The translations under genes and the position numbers were made by a program. DNA of 64,000 bases from an uncultured Coriobacteriia bacterium (GTDB lineage: Bacteria; Actinomycetota; Coriobacteriia; Coriobacteriales; QAMH01), in NCBI GenBank assembly GCA_959608885.1, contig CAUHSG010000003.1, positions 62,001-126,000 on the forward strand, read 5' to 3'. This document shows, piece by piece, positions 34,051-41,787 of this stretch. The notes under the pieces were generated by a model. The model made no database searches, had not been told where the DNA came from, and saw nothing but the letters and a program-made list of their open reading frames with translations. Within the stretch, counting starts at the first letter, position 1. Each line of letters begins with the position of its first letter.

Positions 34051-35274
34051 ATGTCAGCTATGAAGCAAATTCCCAAGTGGCGTATGGTCATTGGCATAGC
34101 CGCACTGTTCATCTCGAGCATGTGCACGCTGGGCGACATGGTCATCACCCCGATTGCTGCAAATCTCTATGAGGTGTTTGCGGATGCGCCCGAGGCGCTT
34201 CTCAACTTCGGTATCACGGGCCCGGCACTCGTGGGCCTGCCCTTTGGTCTGCTGGCGGGCTGGCTGTGCGACCGCTTCGACAAGAAGTGGGTCATGGTCG
34301 TGGGCTTCGCCATCTTCACGTTCTCTGCGATCTTTGGCGCGGCCATCGAGAACATCTGGTACTTCGTCATCACGCGCTGCCTGGCGACTGGCGTGGGCTG
34401 GGGCATCACCAACACCGCTGCGTTCTCCATCCTGGCGGACCTCTTCTCCGATGAGAAGAAGCATAGCCGCATGGTCGGCTTCTACAACGCGACCATGTCC
34501 ATCATGGGCGCCATCCTCTCCATGGCAGCTGGCATGCTTGCTGCCTCGGGCGTATGGCAGGATGCCTTCGCCATCTACTGGATTGCTGCACCTGTGCTCA
34601 TTCTCATGATCATCTTCCTGCCGTCGCTTAAGCCGACGCCCATGGAGAATGCGGAAGGCAAGGTCGAGACGGCTGCCGAGGTCGAGGAAGAGGACAAGGG
34701 ATGGATTGGCAAGATTATCCCGCTGACCATTCAGGTGTTCTTCTTCGCATTGTTCTTCTTCGTCATGCTCTACATGGTCGCCCTCTACATTGCAGATGCT
34801 GGCGTGGGTGACGAGGCCTTTGCGGGTACGGTTGCCTCGTGCATGACGCTGGCCACCATGGTCGGCTCTATCCTGTTCGAGCCGGTCTTCTCCAAGATGA
34901 AGAACACCGTTTACATGCCCTTCATGCTCGCTATTGGCGTGATGTTCATCCTCATGGGCTTTGTCGTGACGCCGGTCATGACCATTGCCGGCGCCATTGT
35001 CATGGGCTTCTCGTGGGCATACTACTTCTGCTACTTCTATGTTCGCGTTACCCAGCTCGTTCCCGAGAATCGCGCGGGTTCGGCAACGGGCGTCGTGGCC
35101 TTCTCTGATGGCCTTGCGGCAACTCTGTGCTCCTACCTCGTCACGGGCCTCATGGGCGCAACCGGCATGAACTGCGTCCAGCTCTGGCCGATTTTCGGTG
35201 TCGGCACTCTGATTACGCTGGCTATCTCGGTTGTCTACTGGATGCTCACGCGCAAGAAGAGCGTTCAGCAGTAG
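34051..35274 (+). CDS. MFS transporter, copy 1 of a tandem pair
   Basis: The 407-residue protein has twelve predicted membrane helices and the MFS motif GWLCDRFDKKW in the 2-3 loop. It is highly similar to the next gene (long stretches identical, such as NIWYFVITRCLATG), so the two arose by duplication. ATG 34051 follows AAGGAGGAAAAG. It lies 64 bases after the C45 hydrolase gene and ends at a terminator, suggesting it imports the hydrolase's substrate or exports its product. Confidence 0.9.
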   Translation: MSAMKQIPKWRMVIGIAALFISSMCTLGDMVITPIAANLYEVFADAPEALLNFGITGPALVGLPFGLLAGWLCDRFDKKWVMVVGFAIFTFSAIFGAAIENIWYFVITRCLATGVGWGITNTAAFSILADLFSDEKKHSRMVGFYNATMSIMGAILSMAAGMLAASGVWQDAFAIYWIAAPVLILMIIFLPSLKPTPMENAEGKVETAAEVEEEDKGWIGKIIPLTIQVFFFALFFFVMLYMVALYIADAGVGDEAFAGTVASCMTLATMVGSILFEPVFSKMKNTVYMPFMLAIGVMFILMGFVVTPVMTIAGAIVMGFSWAYYFCYFYVRVTQLVPENRAGSATGVVAFSDGLAATLCSYLVTGLMGATGMNCVQLWPIFGVGTLITLAISVVYWMLTRKKSVQQ

Positions 35275-35303
35275 GCAAGGAAAAGTTCGAGGACGCTTTA
35301 CGA

Positions 35304-35341
35304 AAAAGGGGAGACTCCGTCTGCATGGGGTCTCCCCTTTT
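35304..35341 (+). terminator. Terminator between the two MFS copies
   Basis: AAAAGGGGAGAC (35304-35315) pairs with GTCTCCCCTTTT (35330-35341), a 12-bp stem ending in T residues. It lies 30 bases after MFS copy 1, so copy 2 is read through or has its own promoter. Confidence 0.8.
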
Positions 35342-35412
35342 CACGCGTGCTGCCTGGGCGGGATGTGGCCTTGAGTGGTGGCGCGATCCGATTGGAGTAG
35401 AGGAGGCTTCGT

Positions 35413-36633
35413 ATGGCACGTGATGCTCGCATGTCATCATGGCGCATGCTTATCGCGATGGCGGCTCTGTTCGTCTCGAGCATGTGCACGATGGGTGACT
35501 TGGTGATTACGCCCAGCGCCGCTGATCTATACGTTGCGTTTGCGGATGCGCCCGAGGCGCTCATCAACTTCGGCATCACGGGCCCGGCTTTAGTGGGATT
35601 GCCATTTAGCCTGCTGGCGGGCTGGCTGTGCGACCGCTTCGACAAGAAGTGGATCATGGTCGCGGGCTTCGCCATCTTCACGTTTTCCGCGATTTTCGGT
35701 GCGGCCATCGAGAACATCTGGTACTTCGTCATCACGCGCTGCCTGGCAACCGGCATGGGCTGGGGCATCACCAACACCGCGGCGTTCTCCATCCTGGCGG
35801 ACCTCTTCTCCGACGAGAAGCAGCACGGTCGCATGGTCGGCTTCTACAACGCGGCCATGTCCATCATGGGTGCCGTGTTGTCATCCGTTGCCGGGGTGCT
35901 CGCGTCCTATGGCATCTGGCAGAACGCATTTTCGATCTACTGGATTGCCGCTCCCACGCTCGTGTTGCTCATCGTCTTCCTGCCCTCCATGAAGCCCAAG
36001 CTCATGCGTGGAGCCGATGGGCACGTCGAGACCACAGAGGAGATCAAAGCCGAGGACAAGGGCTGGTGGAAGAGCATCCTGCCGCTTAATGCCCAGGTGC
36101 TCCTGGTTGCCGTATGCTATTTCGTGCAGCTTTACATGATCTCGCTGTTCGTCGCTGATACGGGCTTGGGAGACGAGAGCTTCAGCGGCTTGCTTGCCTC
36201 ATGCATGACTATGGCGTCCTGTCTGGGCTCGCTTGCATTTGGTCCCTTGTTCGCAAAGATGAGGAATGCGGTCTACTTCCCGTTCCTCATCATCATCGGA
36301 CTGTGCTTCATCGTTATGGGCTGCTTCGTGGGACAGACGACGGCAGTCTTCTGCTCCCTGCTCTTCGGCTTCTCTTGGGCGTTCTACTTCTGTTACTTCT
36401 ACGTGCGCGCCGCAGAGCTTGTTCCCGAGAACCGCAAGGGTGCCTCGACAGGGGTAATTGCGTTTTCTGTTGGCCTCGCCGCCTTTCTCTGCTCGTACCT
36501 CATCACGGGTCTCATGAATGTAACGCATCTGGGCTGCGCCGCGCTTTGGCCCTGCTTTGGCGCGGTGGTCATCATCGTGTGCGCCGTCTCGATGCTTTAT
36601 TTCTTCACGAAGCGAAGCAGAAGGTCTTGCTAG
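35413..36633 (+). CDS. MFS transporter, copy 2 of a tandem pair
   Basis: The 406-residue paralogue of the preceding gene is most similar over the first 170 residues, where the DNA is also nearly identical (for example the GWLCDRFDKKW and FSAIFGAAIENIWYF regions). The central loop and C-terminal third have diverged (KAEDKGWWKSILPL; CFVGQTTAVFCSL). AGAGGAGG precedes ATG 35413. The pattern suggests one conserved half and a changed substrate-facing half, or patchy gene conversion. Confidence 0.9.
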   Translation: MARDARMSSWRMLIAMAALFVSSMCTMGDLVITPSAADLYVAFADAPEALINFGITGPALVGLPFSLLAGWLCDRFDKKWIMVAGFAIFTFSAIFGAAIENIWYFVITRCLATGMGWGITNTAAFSILADLFSDEKQHGRMVGFYNAAMSIMGAVLSSVAGVLASYGIWQNAFSIYWIAAPTLVLLIVFLPSMKPKLMRGADGHVETTEEIKAEDKGWWKSILPLNAQVLLVAVCYFVQLYMISLFVADTGLGDESFSGLLASCMTMASCLGSLAFGPLFAKMRNAVYFPFLIIIGLCFIVMGCFVGQTTAVFCSLLFGFSWAFYFCYFYVRAAELVPENRKGASTGVIAFSVGLAAFLCSYLITGLMNVTHLGCAALWPCFGAVVIIVCAVSMLYFFTKRSRRSC

Positions 36634-36660
36634 CCCATAGATGCTGTCCCCTCCTTAAGG

Positions 36661-36692
36661 GTAGCCCCACGATGCAGACATCGCGGGGCTAC
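36661..36692 (+). terminator. Terminator after MFS copy 2
   Basis: GTAGCCCCACGATG (36661-36674) pairs with CATCGCGGGGCTAC (36679-36692) with one mismatch and is followed by TTTG. It separates the plus-strand MFS gene from the convergent toxin-antitoxin genes. Confidence 0.7.
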
Positions 36693-36713
36693 TTTGACCT
36701 GGAGATAGCGTTG

Positions 36714-37046
36714 CTAGGCGCTCAGGGGATGGGGGAGCATGCCAGCTGATTTAAGGTCTTCGTCAACAAGGCCACGTAGGTAGTCAGAACGTGATACGCC
36801 AAGGTCCTCGGCGCGCTTGTCCATGAGCTCAACTATGGTGACTGGCTCCTTGAAACCGACGAGCTGCAGGTCGTCGGCGAACTTGGGAGGTCGTCCTGGT
36901 TTTTTGACAGAAATTGGGCTATCGGGAATATCGCCCTGAGCGTATATTTCCTCACGTTCGGCAAGCTGCTCGCGTGTTAGGTCAAAGCGCTCCTCCATCT
37001 CCTCATCCGAGACAGGTTCAAGGTTAATTATTTGGATTAAGCTCAT
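36714..37046 (-). CDS. Probable antitoxin, BrnA/CopG-like
   Basis: The 110-residue protein has an acidic first half (residues 1-45, rich in Glu/Asp), a KKPGRPPKF linker like an AT-hook, and a C-terminal ribbon-helix-helix-like stretch (EPVTIVELMDKRAEDLGVSRSDYLRGLV). This is the make-up of an antitoxin that binds DNA at one end and a basic toxin at the other. It starts 24 bases after a short toxin-like gene, in the toxin-first order of brnTA modules. The ribosome site is GAAGGG. Confidence 0.6.
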   Translation of the reverse strand: MSLIQIINLEPVSDEEMEERFDLTREQLAEREEIYAQGDIPDSPISVKKPGRPPKFADDLQLVGFKEPVTIVELMDKRAEDLGVSRSDYLRGLVDEDLKSAGMLPHPLSA

Positions 37047-37070
37047 CTAGCACCCTTCTAGTGGGAGGTC

Positions 37071-37280
37071 TCATCGCATGAAAATAACAATGCCTTCCCA
37101 GTCTTCAGCAGCGACCATTTGCATGGGGCGCCCCTTCATGTCAGGGCCAATTGCCACAATCTCACCTTCGTGCAGTGCTGTCCGCCGGCGCATTGCCATG
37201 GGATTGGTCCAGGCATGAACAATATCCTCCTTGGCTATTCCATGCTTCAGGGCATGGTCATGAATCTTGAGGCTAATCAT
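37071..37280 (-). CDS. Probable BrnT-like toxin (short)
   Basis: The 69-residue protein has a His/Lys-rich start (KIHDHALKHGIAKEDI), a middle Arg cluster (AMRRRTALHEGEIVAIG) and a hydrophobic C-terminal strand (EGIVIFM). This resembles BrnT-type ribonuclease toxins, which fold like RelE, though BrnT is usually near 90 residues. AAGGGG precedes ATG 37280. It is the first gene of the two-gene unit and has a good promoter. Function is inferred from layout and pattern only. Confidence 0.5.
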   Translation of the reverse strand: MISLKIHDHALKHGIAKEDIVHAWTNPMAMRRRTALHEGEIVAIGPDMKGRPMQMVAAEDWEGIVIFMR

Positions 37281-37305
37281 GAAGCCCCTTATTACGTTTA
37301 ACGAA

Positions 37306-37335
37306 ATTATACATTGCTGTTACCTGAAGCTCAAT
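37306..37335 (-). promoter_or_regulatory. Promoter of the toxin-antitoxin unit
   Basis: On the minus strand TATAAT (37311-37306) is preceded by TTGAGC (37335-37330) with an 18-base spacer. It overlaps the 3' end of the DUF192 gene, so the pair can be expressed apart from the Tad operon. Confidence 0.6.
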
Positions 37336-37640
37336 GGCATATGCATGCCTGCTGTGGTCCACGGGGTATCTGCGCTTGGTCTCTCAAGGGCTGCGTACGC
37401 ATGTCTGCACACGAGTAGGCGTCCTGGCACCACGTCCCGTTCGGCGCGCATGACCGCCCCGTGCTTGTCGACGAAGGCGACGTCTATTGGGTAGCACATG
37501 CCAAACGTGTGCACGCTCTTGCACGGGGCTATCACGAGGATGGCTTCTCCGTCGCCCCAGTTGTGCGAGGATCCCAAAAGCCCACGGGCTCTGGCGCCAA
37601 AGCCCAGGGCGAAGACGAAGCGCATGCTCTCGCCGTTCAT
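37320..37640 (-). CDS. DUF192-family protein
   Basis: The 106-residue protein belongs to DUF192: FALGFGARARGLLGSS, then CKSVHTFGMCYPIDVAFVD, the most conserved part of the family, and ERDVVPGRLLVCRHA. These small beta-barrel proteins are widespread and uncharacterised; many are exported but this one has no signal peptide. Its ATG overlaps the stop of the TadE-like gene (ATGA), so it is the last member of the Tad operon. DUF192 proteins near tad genes recur in Actinobacteria, as I recall, suggesting a link to the pilus. Confidence 0.85.
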   Translation of the reverse strand: MNGESMRFVFALGFGARARGLLGSSHNWGDGEAILVIAPCKSVHTFGMCYPIDVAFVDKHGAVMRAERDVVPGRLLVCRHAYAALERPSADTPWTTAGMHMPLSFR

Positions 37641-38068
37641 AGGAGTTCTCCCGGCGTATAGGGGTCTATGGACAACGTGCATTCGTGGGTAATCATGCTC
37701 GGTGCGCTAGCAAGCGAAAGGGGCCACGGGACAAAGCCAAGGATGCAGCGATAGGTAACCATGCTCGCAAGCAGTGCCCCGGTGTCCTCGCAGGTGACGG
37801 CCACTTCCGATCCGCGCCTCGCAAACTCGATTTCGAGGGCCCCCTCGATGGCGTACAAGCGCGATTCATGGTCGTGTTCTCCGGTTGGGGGCGATGCGCC
37901 TTCGGCGATGACGACCTGGGCTGCAATGTGGTCGAAGCGCGCACACTCCCCTGCGAAGACGAGCATGTCGATGGCGATGACGAGGACGAGCAGGATGACG
38001 GGCGTCACCACCGCGAGCTCGACGGCCATCTGCCCGCGCTCGAAGCGCGTGGGAGCTTCCTGCCACAT
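37637..38068 (-). CDS. TadE-like minor pilin
   Basis: The 143-residue protein has a type IVb prepilin-like N-terminus: a short basic leader, then G12-Q13-M-A-V-E17-L with the Glu at +5 and a hydrophobic helix (ELAVVTPVILLVLVIAIDML). TadE/TadF proteins are pseudopilins needed for Flp pilus assembly. ATG 38068 follows GGGAGG; the longer frame is out of context because it would run inside the tadG-like gene. The stop overlaps the DUF192 start. Confidence 0.8.
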   Translation of the reverse strand: MWQEAPTRFERGQMAVELAVVTPVILLVLVIAIDMLVFAGECARFDHIAAQVVIAEGASPPTGEHDHESRLYAIEGALEIEFARRGSEVAVTCEDTGALLASMVTYRCILGFVPWPLSLASAPSMITHECTLSIDPYTPGELL

Positions 38069-38072
38069 GACG

Positions 38073-40169
38073 TCAGCCTCCCAGACTTGCGCCAAAGCGT
38101 CCGAGCACGTCTTCGAGCCTGGCGTCGATGTCGTCGGGAACCGGCAGGTACAGCGACCCATCACCGGTGCCGAGCCCAATGTCGGCAAGGGGGATCCGGG
38201 CAATCTCCAGACCATGCTCGTCCAGGAACTCGCCAATCTCGGGTACGCTCTCGATGTCGGCCACGAGGGCATCCAAGTCCCTCATACTGATGGCCCCGTA
38301 CATTTGCGCACCGAGCTTGAGCCTGCCAATCACGTCTGCAGCCGCGCCCCCGCCACGTTCGAGCACGTATGACGTGTTGACGAGCACGGGCTTGTAGCTA
38401 TCGAGGTCGGCGGGCTCTATCCCCGCGGTGGCAAGCGCCGTCTCGAACGTGGACACCGCGGCATCCGAAAGCGTGGTACCCACGACCGGTATGGCGCCAA
38501 GGGTCTTGCGAAAGCCCGACTTCAGCCCCTCGCTGCCATCGACGTACGCCTTGAGCACGCTGCCCCAGGCGCCAAAGACGGTCTTGACGGGGCCCGACAG
38601 CAGGCTCTCTGATGGAACGAGCCCTTGCGCGACATCGGCGATGACATTGCCGGCATCGTCCGCGGCATCCGGGGCCAGCGTCGCCGCCGACATGGCGATG
38701 CGTGCGGGAACAGCCGCCTCGTCATGGAGAAAGGGGACGCCTTGCACGGAGCTGCCGGGGGCCACGACGACGCAGATGCACCCATAGCGCCCCGGCGGCT
38801 GCGGGTCGTATCGCTTGCCGGCCAGCGATCGCGCCGCATCGGAAAGCAGCGATCCGATCTCCTCGCGTTCGGCGTCAAGCTCCTGTCTGGCGGCCTGCCC
38901 GTCTTCAATGGCCTGAGCATAGTCGCGTGATGCCTCCACGAGCGCAAGGTAGTGATACTCGAACCCGTTGCTGATGGAGGTCGATGCGCTGGGTACGCGG
39001 CCAAGCGTCGTCGCGGAAAACCTGCACGTGGGGCAGCTCTGGCATGCACCCGAATCGATGTCGCAGACCGCCGCACTGCCAGAAGGCGAGCCGGCGGCGT
39101 ATTCCGGGCAGCCGGTCCAGGCGTGCAGCGTACGGGTCTCGCCATTGATGGACGTGGGGTATATGCAGTCCGTGTACAACGAGGTTTCCCTGATCTGCGC
39201 AGTGTTGCGAGCGAGCTGGACGAGGTGGGGGACTTCAGATCCCGAGGCGCTTGTCTCGATGCGACCGCTCGAGACCTGGTTGAGCGCGTATGCGTAGAAC
39301 TGCTTGCGGGCGATTGACTCGCCCACGCGCTCGGGCGATCCCGATGCGTATGCGCCCGGCTCGCTTGCATACCGTGCCTGGTAGTAGGCGACTGCCCGGT
39401 TGAGGGCGACGGAGAAGCTCCAGTTGTCCGGTGACGAGAAGTATGGGTTCTTCGCGCCGGAGATGCTCGAGAGCTTTGCCGCGCGCTCGAACATGCTCAT
39501 GCCCTCGTTGCCGCAATCCGCCTGCCAGGCTCGTTTTCGCGCCGCGTCCTCGCGCTGCTGCGCTTCCTGCTGGGCAACGCTTGCCTGCTGCACGCTCTCC
39601 TCTTTCGACTCGATTTCATGTGCCGCCTGCCGTGCCTGCGAGTCGTCGGGAATGGATATGTCGATTCCCTCGATGGGCACGGTGATGGCAGCGCCTGCAT
39701 AGGGGATGCCGCTTGCATCGGCATTTGCCTGGATGACCTGGCCGCTGCGAAGCGCGCAGAGGGCGGGTAGTGCCTTCTGGGCGGCGTCGAGCCCACGTAT
39801 GGCGGAGTCGACAAACCGGTCGCGTGTTTCGAAGACCTTCGATCCCACGTGCGCGATTTCGGCGGCGGCTCCCTGGGCTCCGGGAATGAACGCCGTGACG
39901 GCAGAGACGGCATAGACCGTGAGTCCCAGCAGCGACAGGGACAATGCGCTTGCGTCAACTACCTGACCGGCCGTCACGAATTCGGCGATAACGCCATCGG
40001 CTGCGAGGGCCCCGGCGTCGGCGACGTACTGGATCTGTCCCGATCGCGAGCCGATTGCGATGCCTCGCGTGCACGCGAGCACAAGCGCCAAGGCCACGAG
40101 GACGGCCAATGCGGCTGCAGGGGTGGTAAACCCACCCTCATGGCGCATGAAGGCTCTGCCCCACTTCAT
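38073..40169 (-). CDS. TadG-like large pilus-associated protein
   Basis: The 698-residue protein has a short leader, GGFTTPAAALAVLVALALVL as a membrane helix near 12-31, then a large outside domain with a coiled-coil stretch (EIESKEESVQQAS near 180), a Cys-rich patch (CDIDSGACQSCPTC) and a long C-terminal part of unknown fold. It sits in the position of TadG. The leader has Pro where pilins have Glu5. ATG 40169 overlaps the preceding stop as ATGA; ATG 40175 is also possible. Confidence 0.7.
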   Translation of the reverse strand: MKWGRAFMRHEGGFTTPAAALAVLVALALVLACTRGIAIGSRSGQIQYVADAGALAADGVIAEFVTAGQVVDASALSLSLLGLTVYAVSAVTAFIPGAQGAAAEIAHVGSKVFETRDRFVDSAIRGLDAAQKALPALCALRSGQVIQANADASGIPYAGAAITVPIEGIDISIPDDSQARQAAHEIESKEESVQQASVAQQEAQQREDAARKRAWQADCGNEGMSMFERAAKLSSISGAKNPYFSSPDNWSFSVALNRAVAYYQARYASEPGAYASGSPERVGESIARKQFYAYALNQVSSGRIETSASGSEVPHLVQLARNTAQIRETSLYTDCIYPTSINGETRTLHAWTGCPEYAAGSPSGSAAVCDIDSGACQSCPTCRFSATTLGRVPSASTSISNGFEYHYLALVEASRDYAQAIEDGQAARQELDAEREEIGSLLSDAARSLAGKRYDPQPPGRYGCICVVVAPGSSVQGVPFLHDEAAVPARIAMSAATLAPDAADDAGNVIADVAQGLVPSESLLSGPVKTVFGAWGSVLKAYVDGSEGLKSGFRKTLGAIPVVGTTLSDAAVSTFETALATAGIEPADLDSYKPVLVNTSYVLERGGGAAADVIGRLKLGAQMYGAISMRDLDALVADIESVPEIGEFLDEHGLEIARIPLADIGLGTGDGSLYLPVPDDIDARLEDVLGRFGASLGG

Positions 40170-40636
40170 TTCCATGCTCCAATCCACGATGCGGGCGCAT
40201 AGTCGCTGCGGGCCCACTCGGGCACTGATGCGCAGCTCGCCTCGACGCGCTGCTCGATGGCTCCGTTTTCGTCGATGTCGTTCGCGAGGCCCGCGACGAT
40301 GCCAAAGAGGGGCAGCGGTTCGACATGGTTGACGATGCACATGCTCGCAGCCCCGCCCTGTTCGCTCGACCAGGTGATGTTCCAGTCTTCGTCCATGTGG
40401 AAGACTGCCACCTTGGGTATGGCGTCAAGCCTGCGTTCCACAAACGCCCGCACCGACGTCTCGTCACTCGTGTTCGTCGCCAGCAGGCGGCAGCCCTCCG
40501 CGGCCGCCGCATTCATGATGCAGCGGTCGTAGAGGAGCAGCGCCGGTTGCAGGAGCAGGCCAAAGAGGGCAAACAGCACCGGGAGCAGCACGGCCGCCTC
40601 GATGGTCGACTGACCCGATTCAGAAGAGAAGCGCAT
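40166..40636 (-). CDS. TadE-family minor pilin
   Basis: The 156-residue protein starts MRFSSESGQSTIEAAVLLPVL: cleavage would be after Gly8, leaving Q-S-T-I-E with Glu at +5 and a hydrophobic helix, the TadE signature. The following domain has two or three Cys residues (DRCIM, GCRLL). ATG 40636 has GGGAGGGG upstream. Its start lies 17 bases inside the previous gene and its stop overlaps the next start. Confidence 0.85.
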   Translation of the reverse strand: MRFSSESGQSTIEAAVLLPVLFALFGLLLQPALLLYDRCIMNAAAAEGCRLLATNTSDETSVRAFVERRLDAIPKVAVFHMDEDWNITWSSEQGGAASMCIVNHVEPLPLFGIVAGLANDIDENGAIEQRVEASCASVPEWARSDYAPASWIGAWK

Positions 40637-40820
40637 CGACCACCCCTCCCGCCGTTGTGAGTGCGTGCGAGGCGCCCGCCTGTACCAGGTCGGTGACGTC
40701 GCCATTTGCGACAAAGTGCCACAAGGCCGCGAACGCGCCCATGAGTGCAATGAGCACGAGCCCCACGAGCAGGTACTCGACCGACGCCTGTCCGGCTTCC
40801 CACCTTCTCGTATACCTCAC
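40620..40820 (-). CDS. Second Flp-like pilin or pseudopilin
   Basis: The 66-residue protein has a basic leader ending at Gly10, then QASVEYLLVGLVLIALMGAF, the type IVb prepilin core with Glu at +5 and Tyr at +6. It differs from the main Flp gene next to it by its shorter leader and Ala/Gly-rich tail. It could be a second pilin or an assembly pseudopilin. Its start overlaps the flp stop by 4 bases. Confidence 0.75.
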   Translation of the reverse strand: MRYTRRWEAGQASVEYLLVGLVLIALMGAFAALWHFVANGDVTDLVQAGASHALTTAGGVVDALLF

Positions 40821-41023
40821 AGCCCGTTTACTCCGCTCGAAATGGCCTCCCAGAGCTCGCTGATCTTGCCCCTGAACGCTGCGATGGCGATCATCGCGAT
40901 GACGGCCAGCACGCCGACGAGGATGGCGTATTCGGTCGTCCCCTGACCTTCCTCGCGCAGGCAGTGCAGCCTCGTCGTGGCCCTGACGTATGCACCGATC
41001 ATCTTGTCCTTGAGTTTTTGCAT
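40817..41023 (-). CDS. flp: Flp-type pilin
   Basis: The 68-residue protein has the full Flp prepilin pattern: a leader ending in EEG26, then Q27-G-T-T-E31-Y32 and a hydrophobic helix (AILVGVLAVIAMIAIAAF). It is the probable major pilin subunit of the Tad pilus. It is 19 bases downstream of tadC. No prepilin peptidase (TadV/CpaA) is encoded in the window. Confidence 0.9.
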   Translation of the reverse strand: MQKLKDKMIGAYVRATTRLHCLREEGQGTTEYAILVGVLAVIAMIAIAAFRGKISELWEAISSGVNGL

Positions 41024-41042
41024 GTCGTCTCCTTACCGTTGG

Positions 41043-41786
41043 TCAAAAGCCTGTCTGGACAAATTGGAGAAGCACCGGCCCCATGACCAGGATGAGCATG
41101 GCGGGCAGGATGCATGTTCCCGTGGGTACGAGCAGCTTGACGGGCGCCTTGGCTATCCGACGTTCGATGGCGCCGCGCCGCTGCCTGCGAACATCGCATG
41201 AGAAGCGAGCGAGCATGTCGGCAAGAGGCGATCCGTAGTGAATGGCCTGAATCGACGTATCGGCGAAGCGCTTCAGCGCCCTTGATTTCGTGCGCGCGAA
41301 GAGCGACTCAAGTGCTTGCTGGCGCGAGGCAAGACCACTGCTCCACTCCAGGCGCGCGCCTGCAAGCTGGTGCGCCAGCACGTTGTCGAACTTGTCGCAA
41401 TAGAGGTCCAGCGCGGCGTCGAAGGATAGCCCCGAGCGGATGCCCATGGCGACGATGTCTGCCATCACGTCGACCTGCTCATCGCAGGCGCTACGCAGCT
41501 CGCGGGCTGCCCGGGCGTCGAGCATGGCGGGGGCCTTGCGGGTAAGCAGGTAGGCGGTGGGCATGCCTGCGACGAGCATCCAGGGGGTCGTTGCAAACGA
41601 GATGACGAGCGCCGCAGCGCAGAACACGAGAAAGCAGAGCGACTTGTCGCGCAGGATGTCCTCGACGTCGAGTTGCCCGTGCCTTGGTGCCGCGAATGCG
41701 AGACGCGTCGTCATCAGGCAAGCGCACCGCCATGCGCACGCGCAGGCAAGGATGCAGGCGAGCAGGCGCAATGCAGCTGGAATCAT
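41043..41786 (-). CDS. tadC: TadC-like inner platform protein
   Basis: The 247-residue protein is a T2SSF-type platform subunit: the core with VDVMADIVAMGIRSGLSFDA, ALDLYCDKFDN and DTSIQAIHYGSPLADMLARF, flanked by membrane segments. It pairs with TadB to form the platform that the TadA ATPase drives. The ATG at 41786 lies one base after the tadB stop; the longer frame toward 41864 would overlap tadB. Confidence 0.88.
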   Translation of the reverse strand: MIPAALRLLACILACACAWRCACLMTTRLAFAAPRHGQLDVEDILRDKSLCFLVFCAAALVISFATTPWMLVAGMPTAYLLTRKAPAMLDARAARELRSACDEQVDVMADIVAMGIRSGLSFDAALDLYCDKFDNVLAHQLAGARLEWSSGLASRQQALESLFARTKSRALKRFADTSIQAIHYGSPLADMLARFSCDVRRQRRGAIERRIAKAPVKLLVPTGTCILPAMLILVMGPVLLQFVQTGF

Positions 41787-41787
41787 G

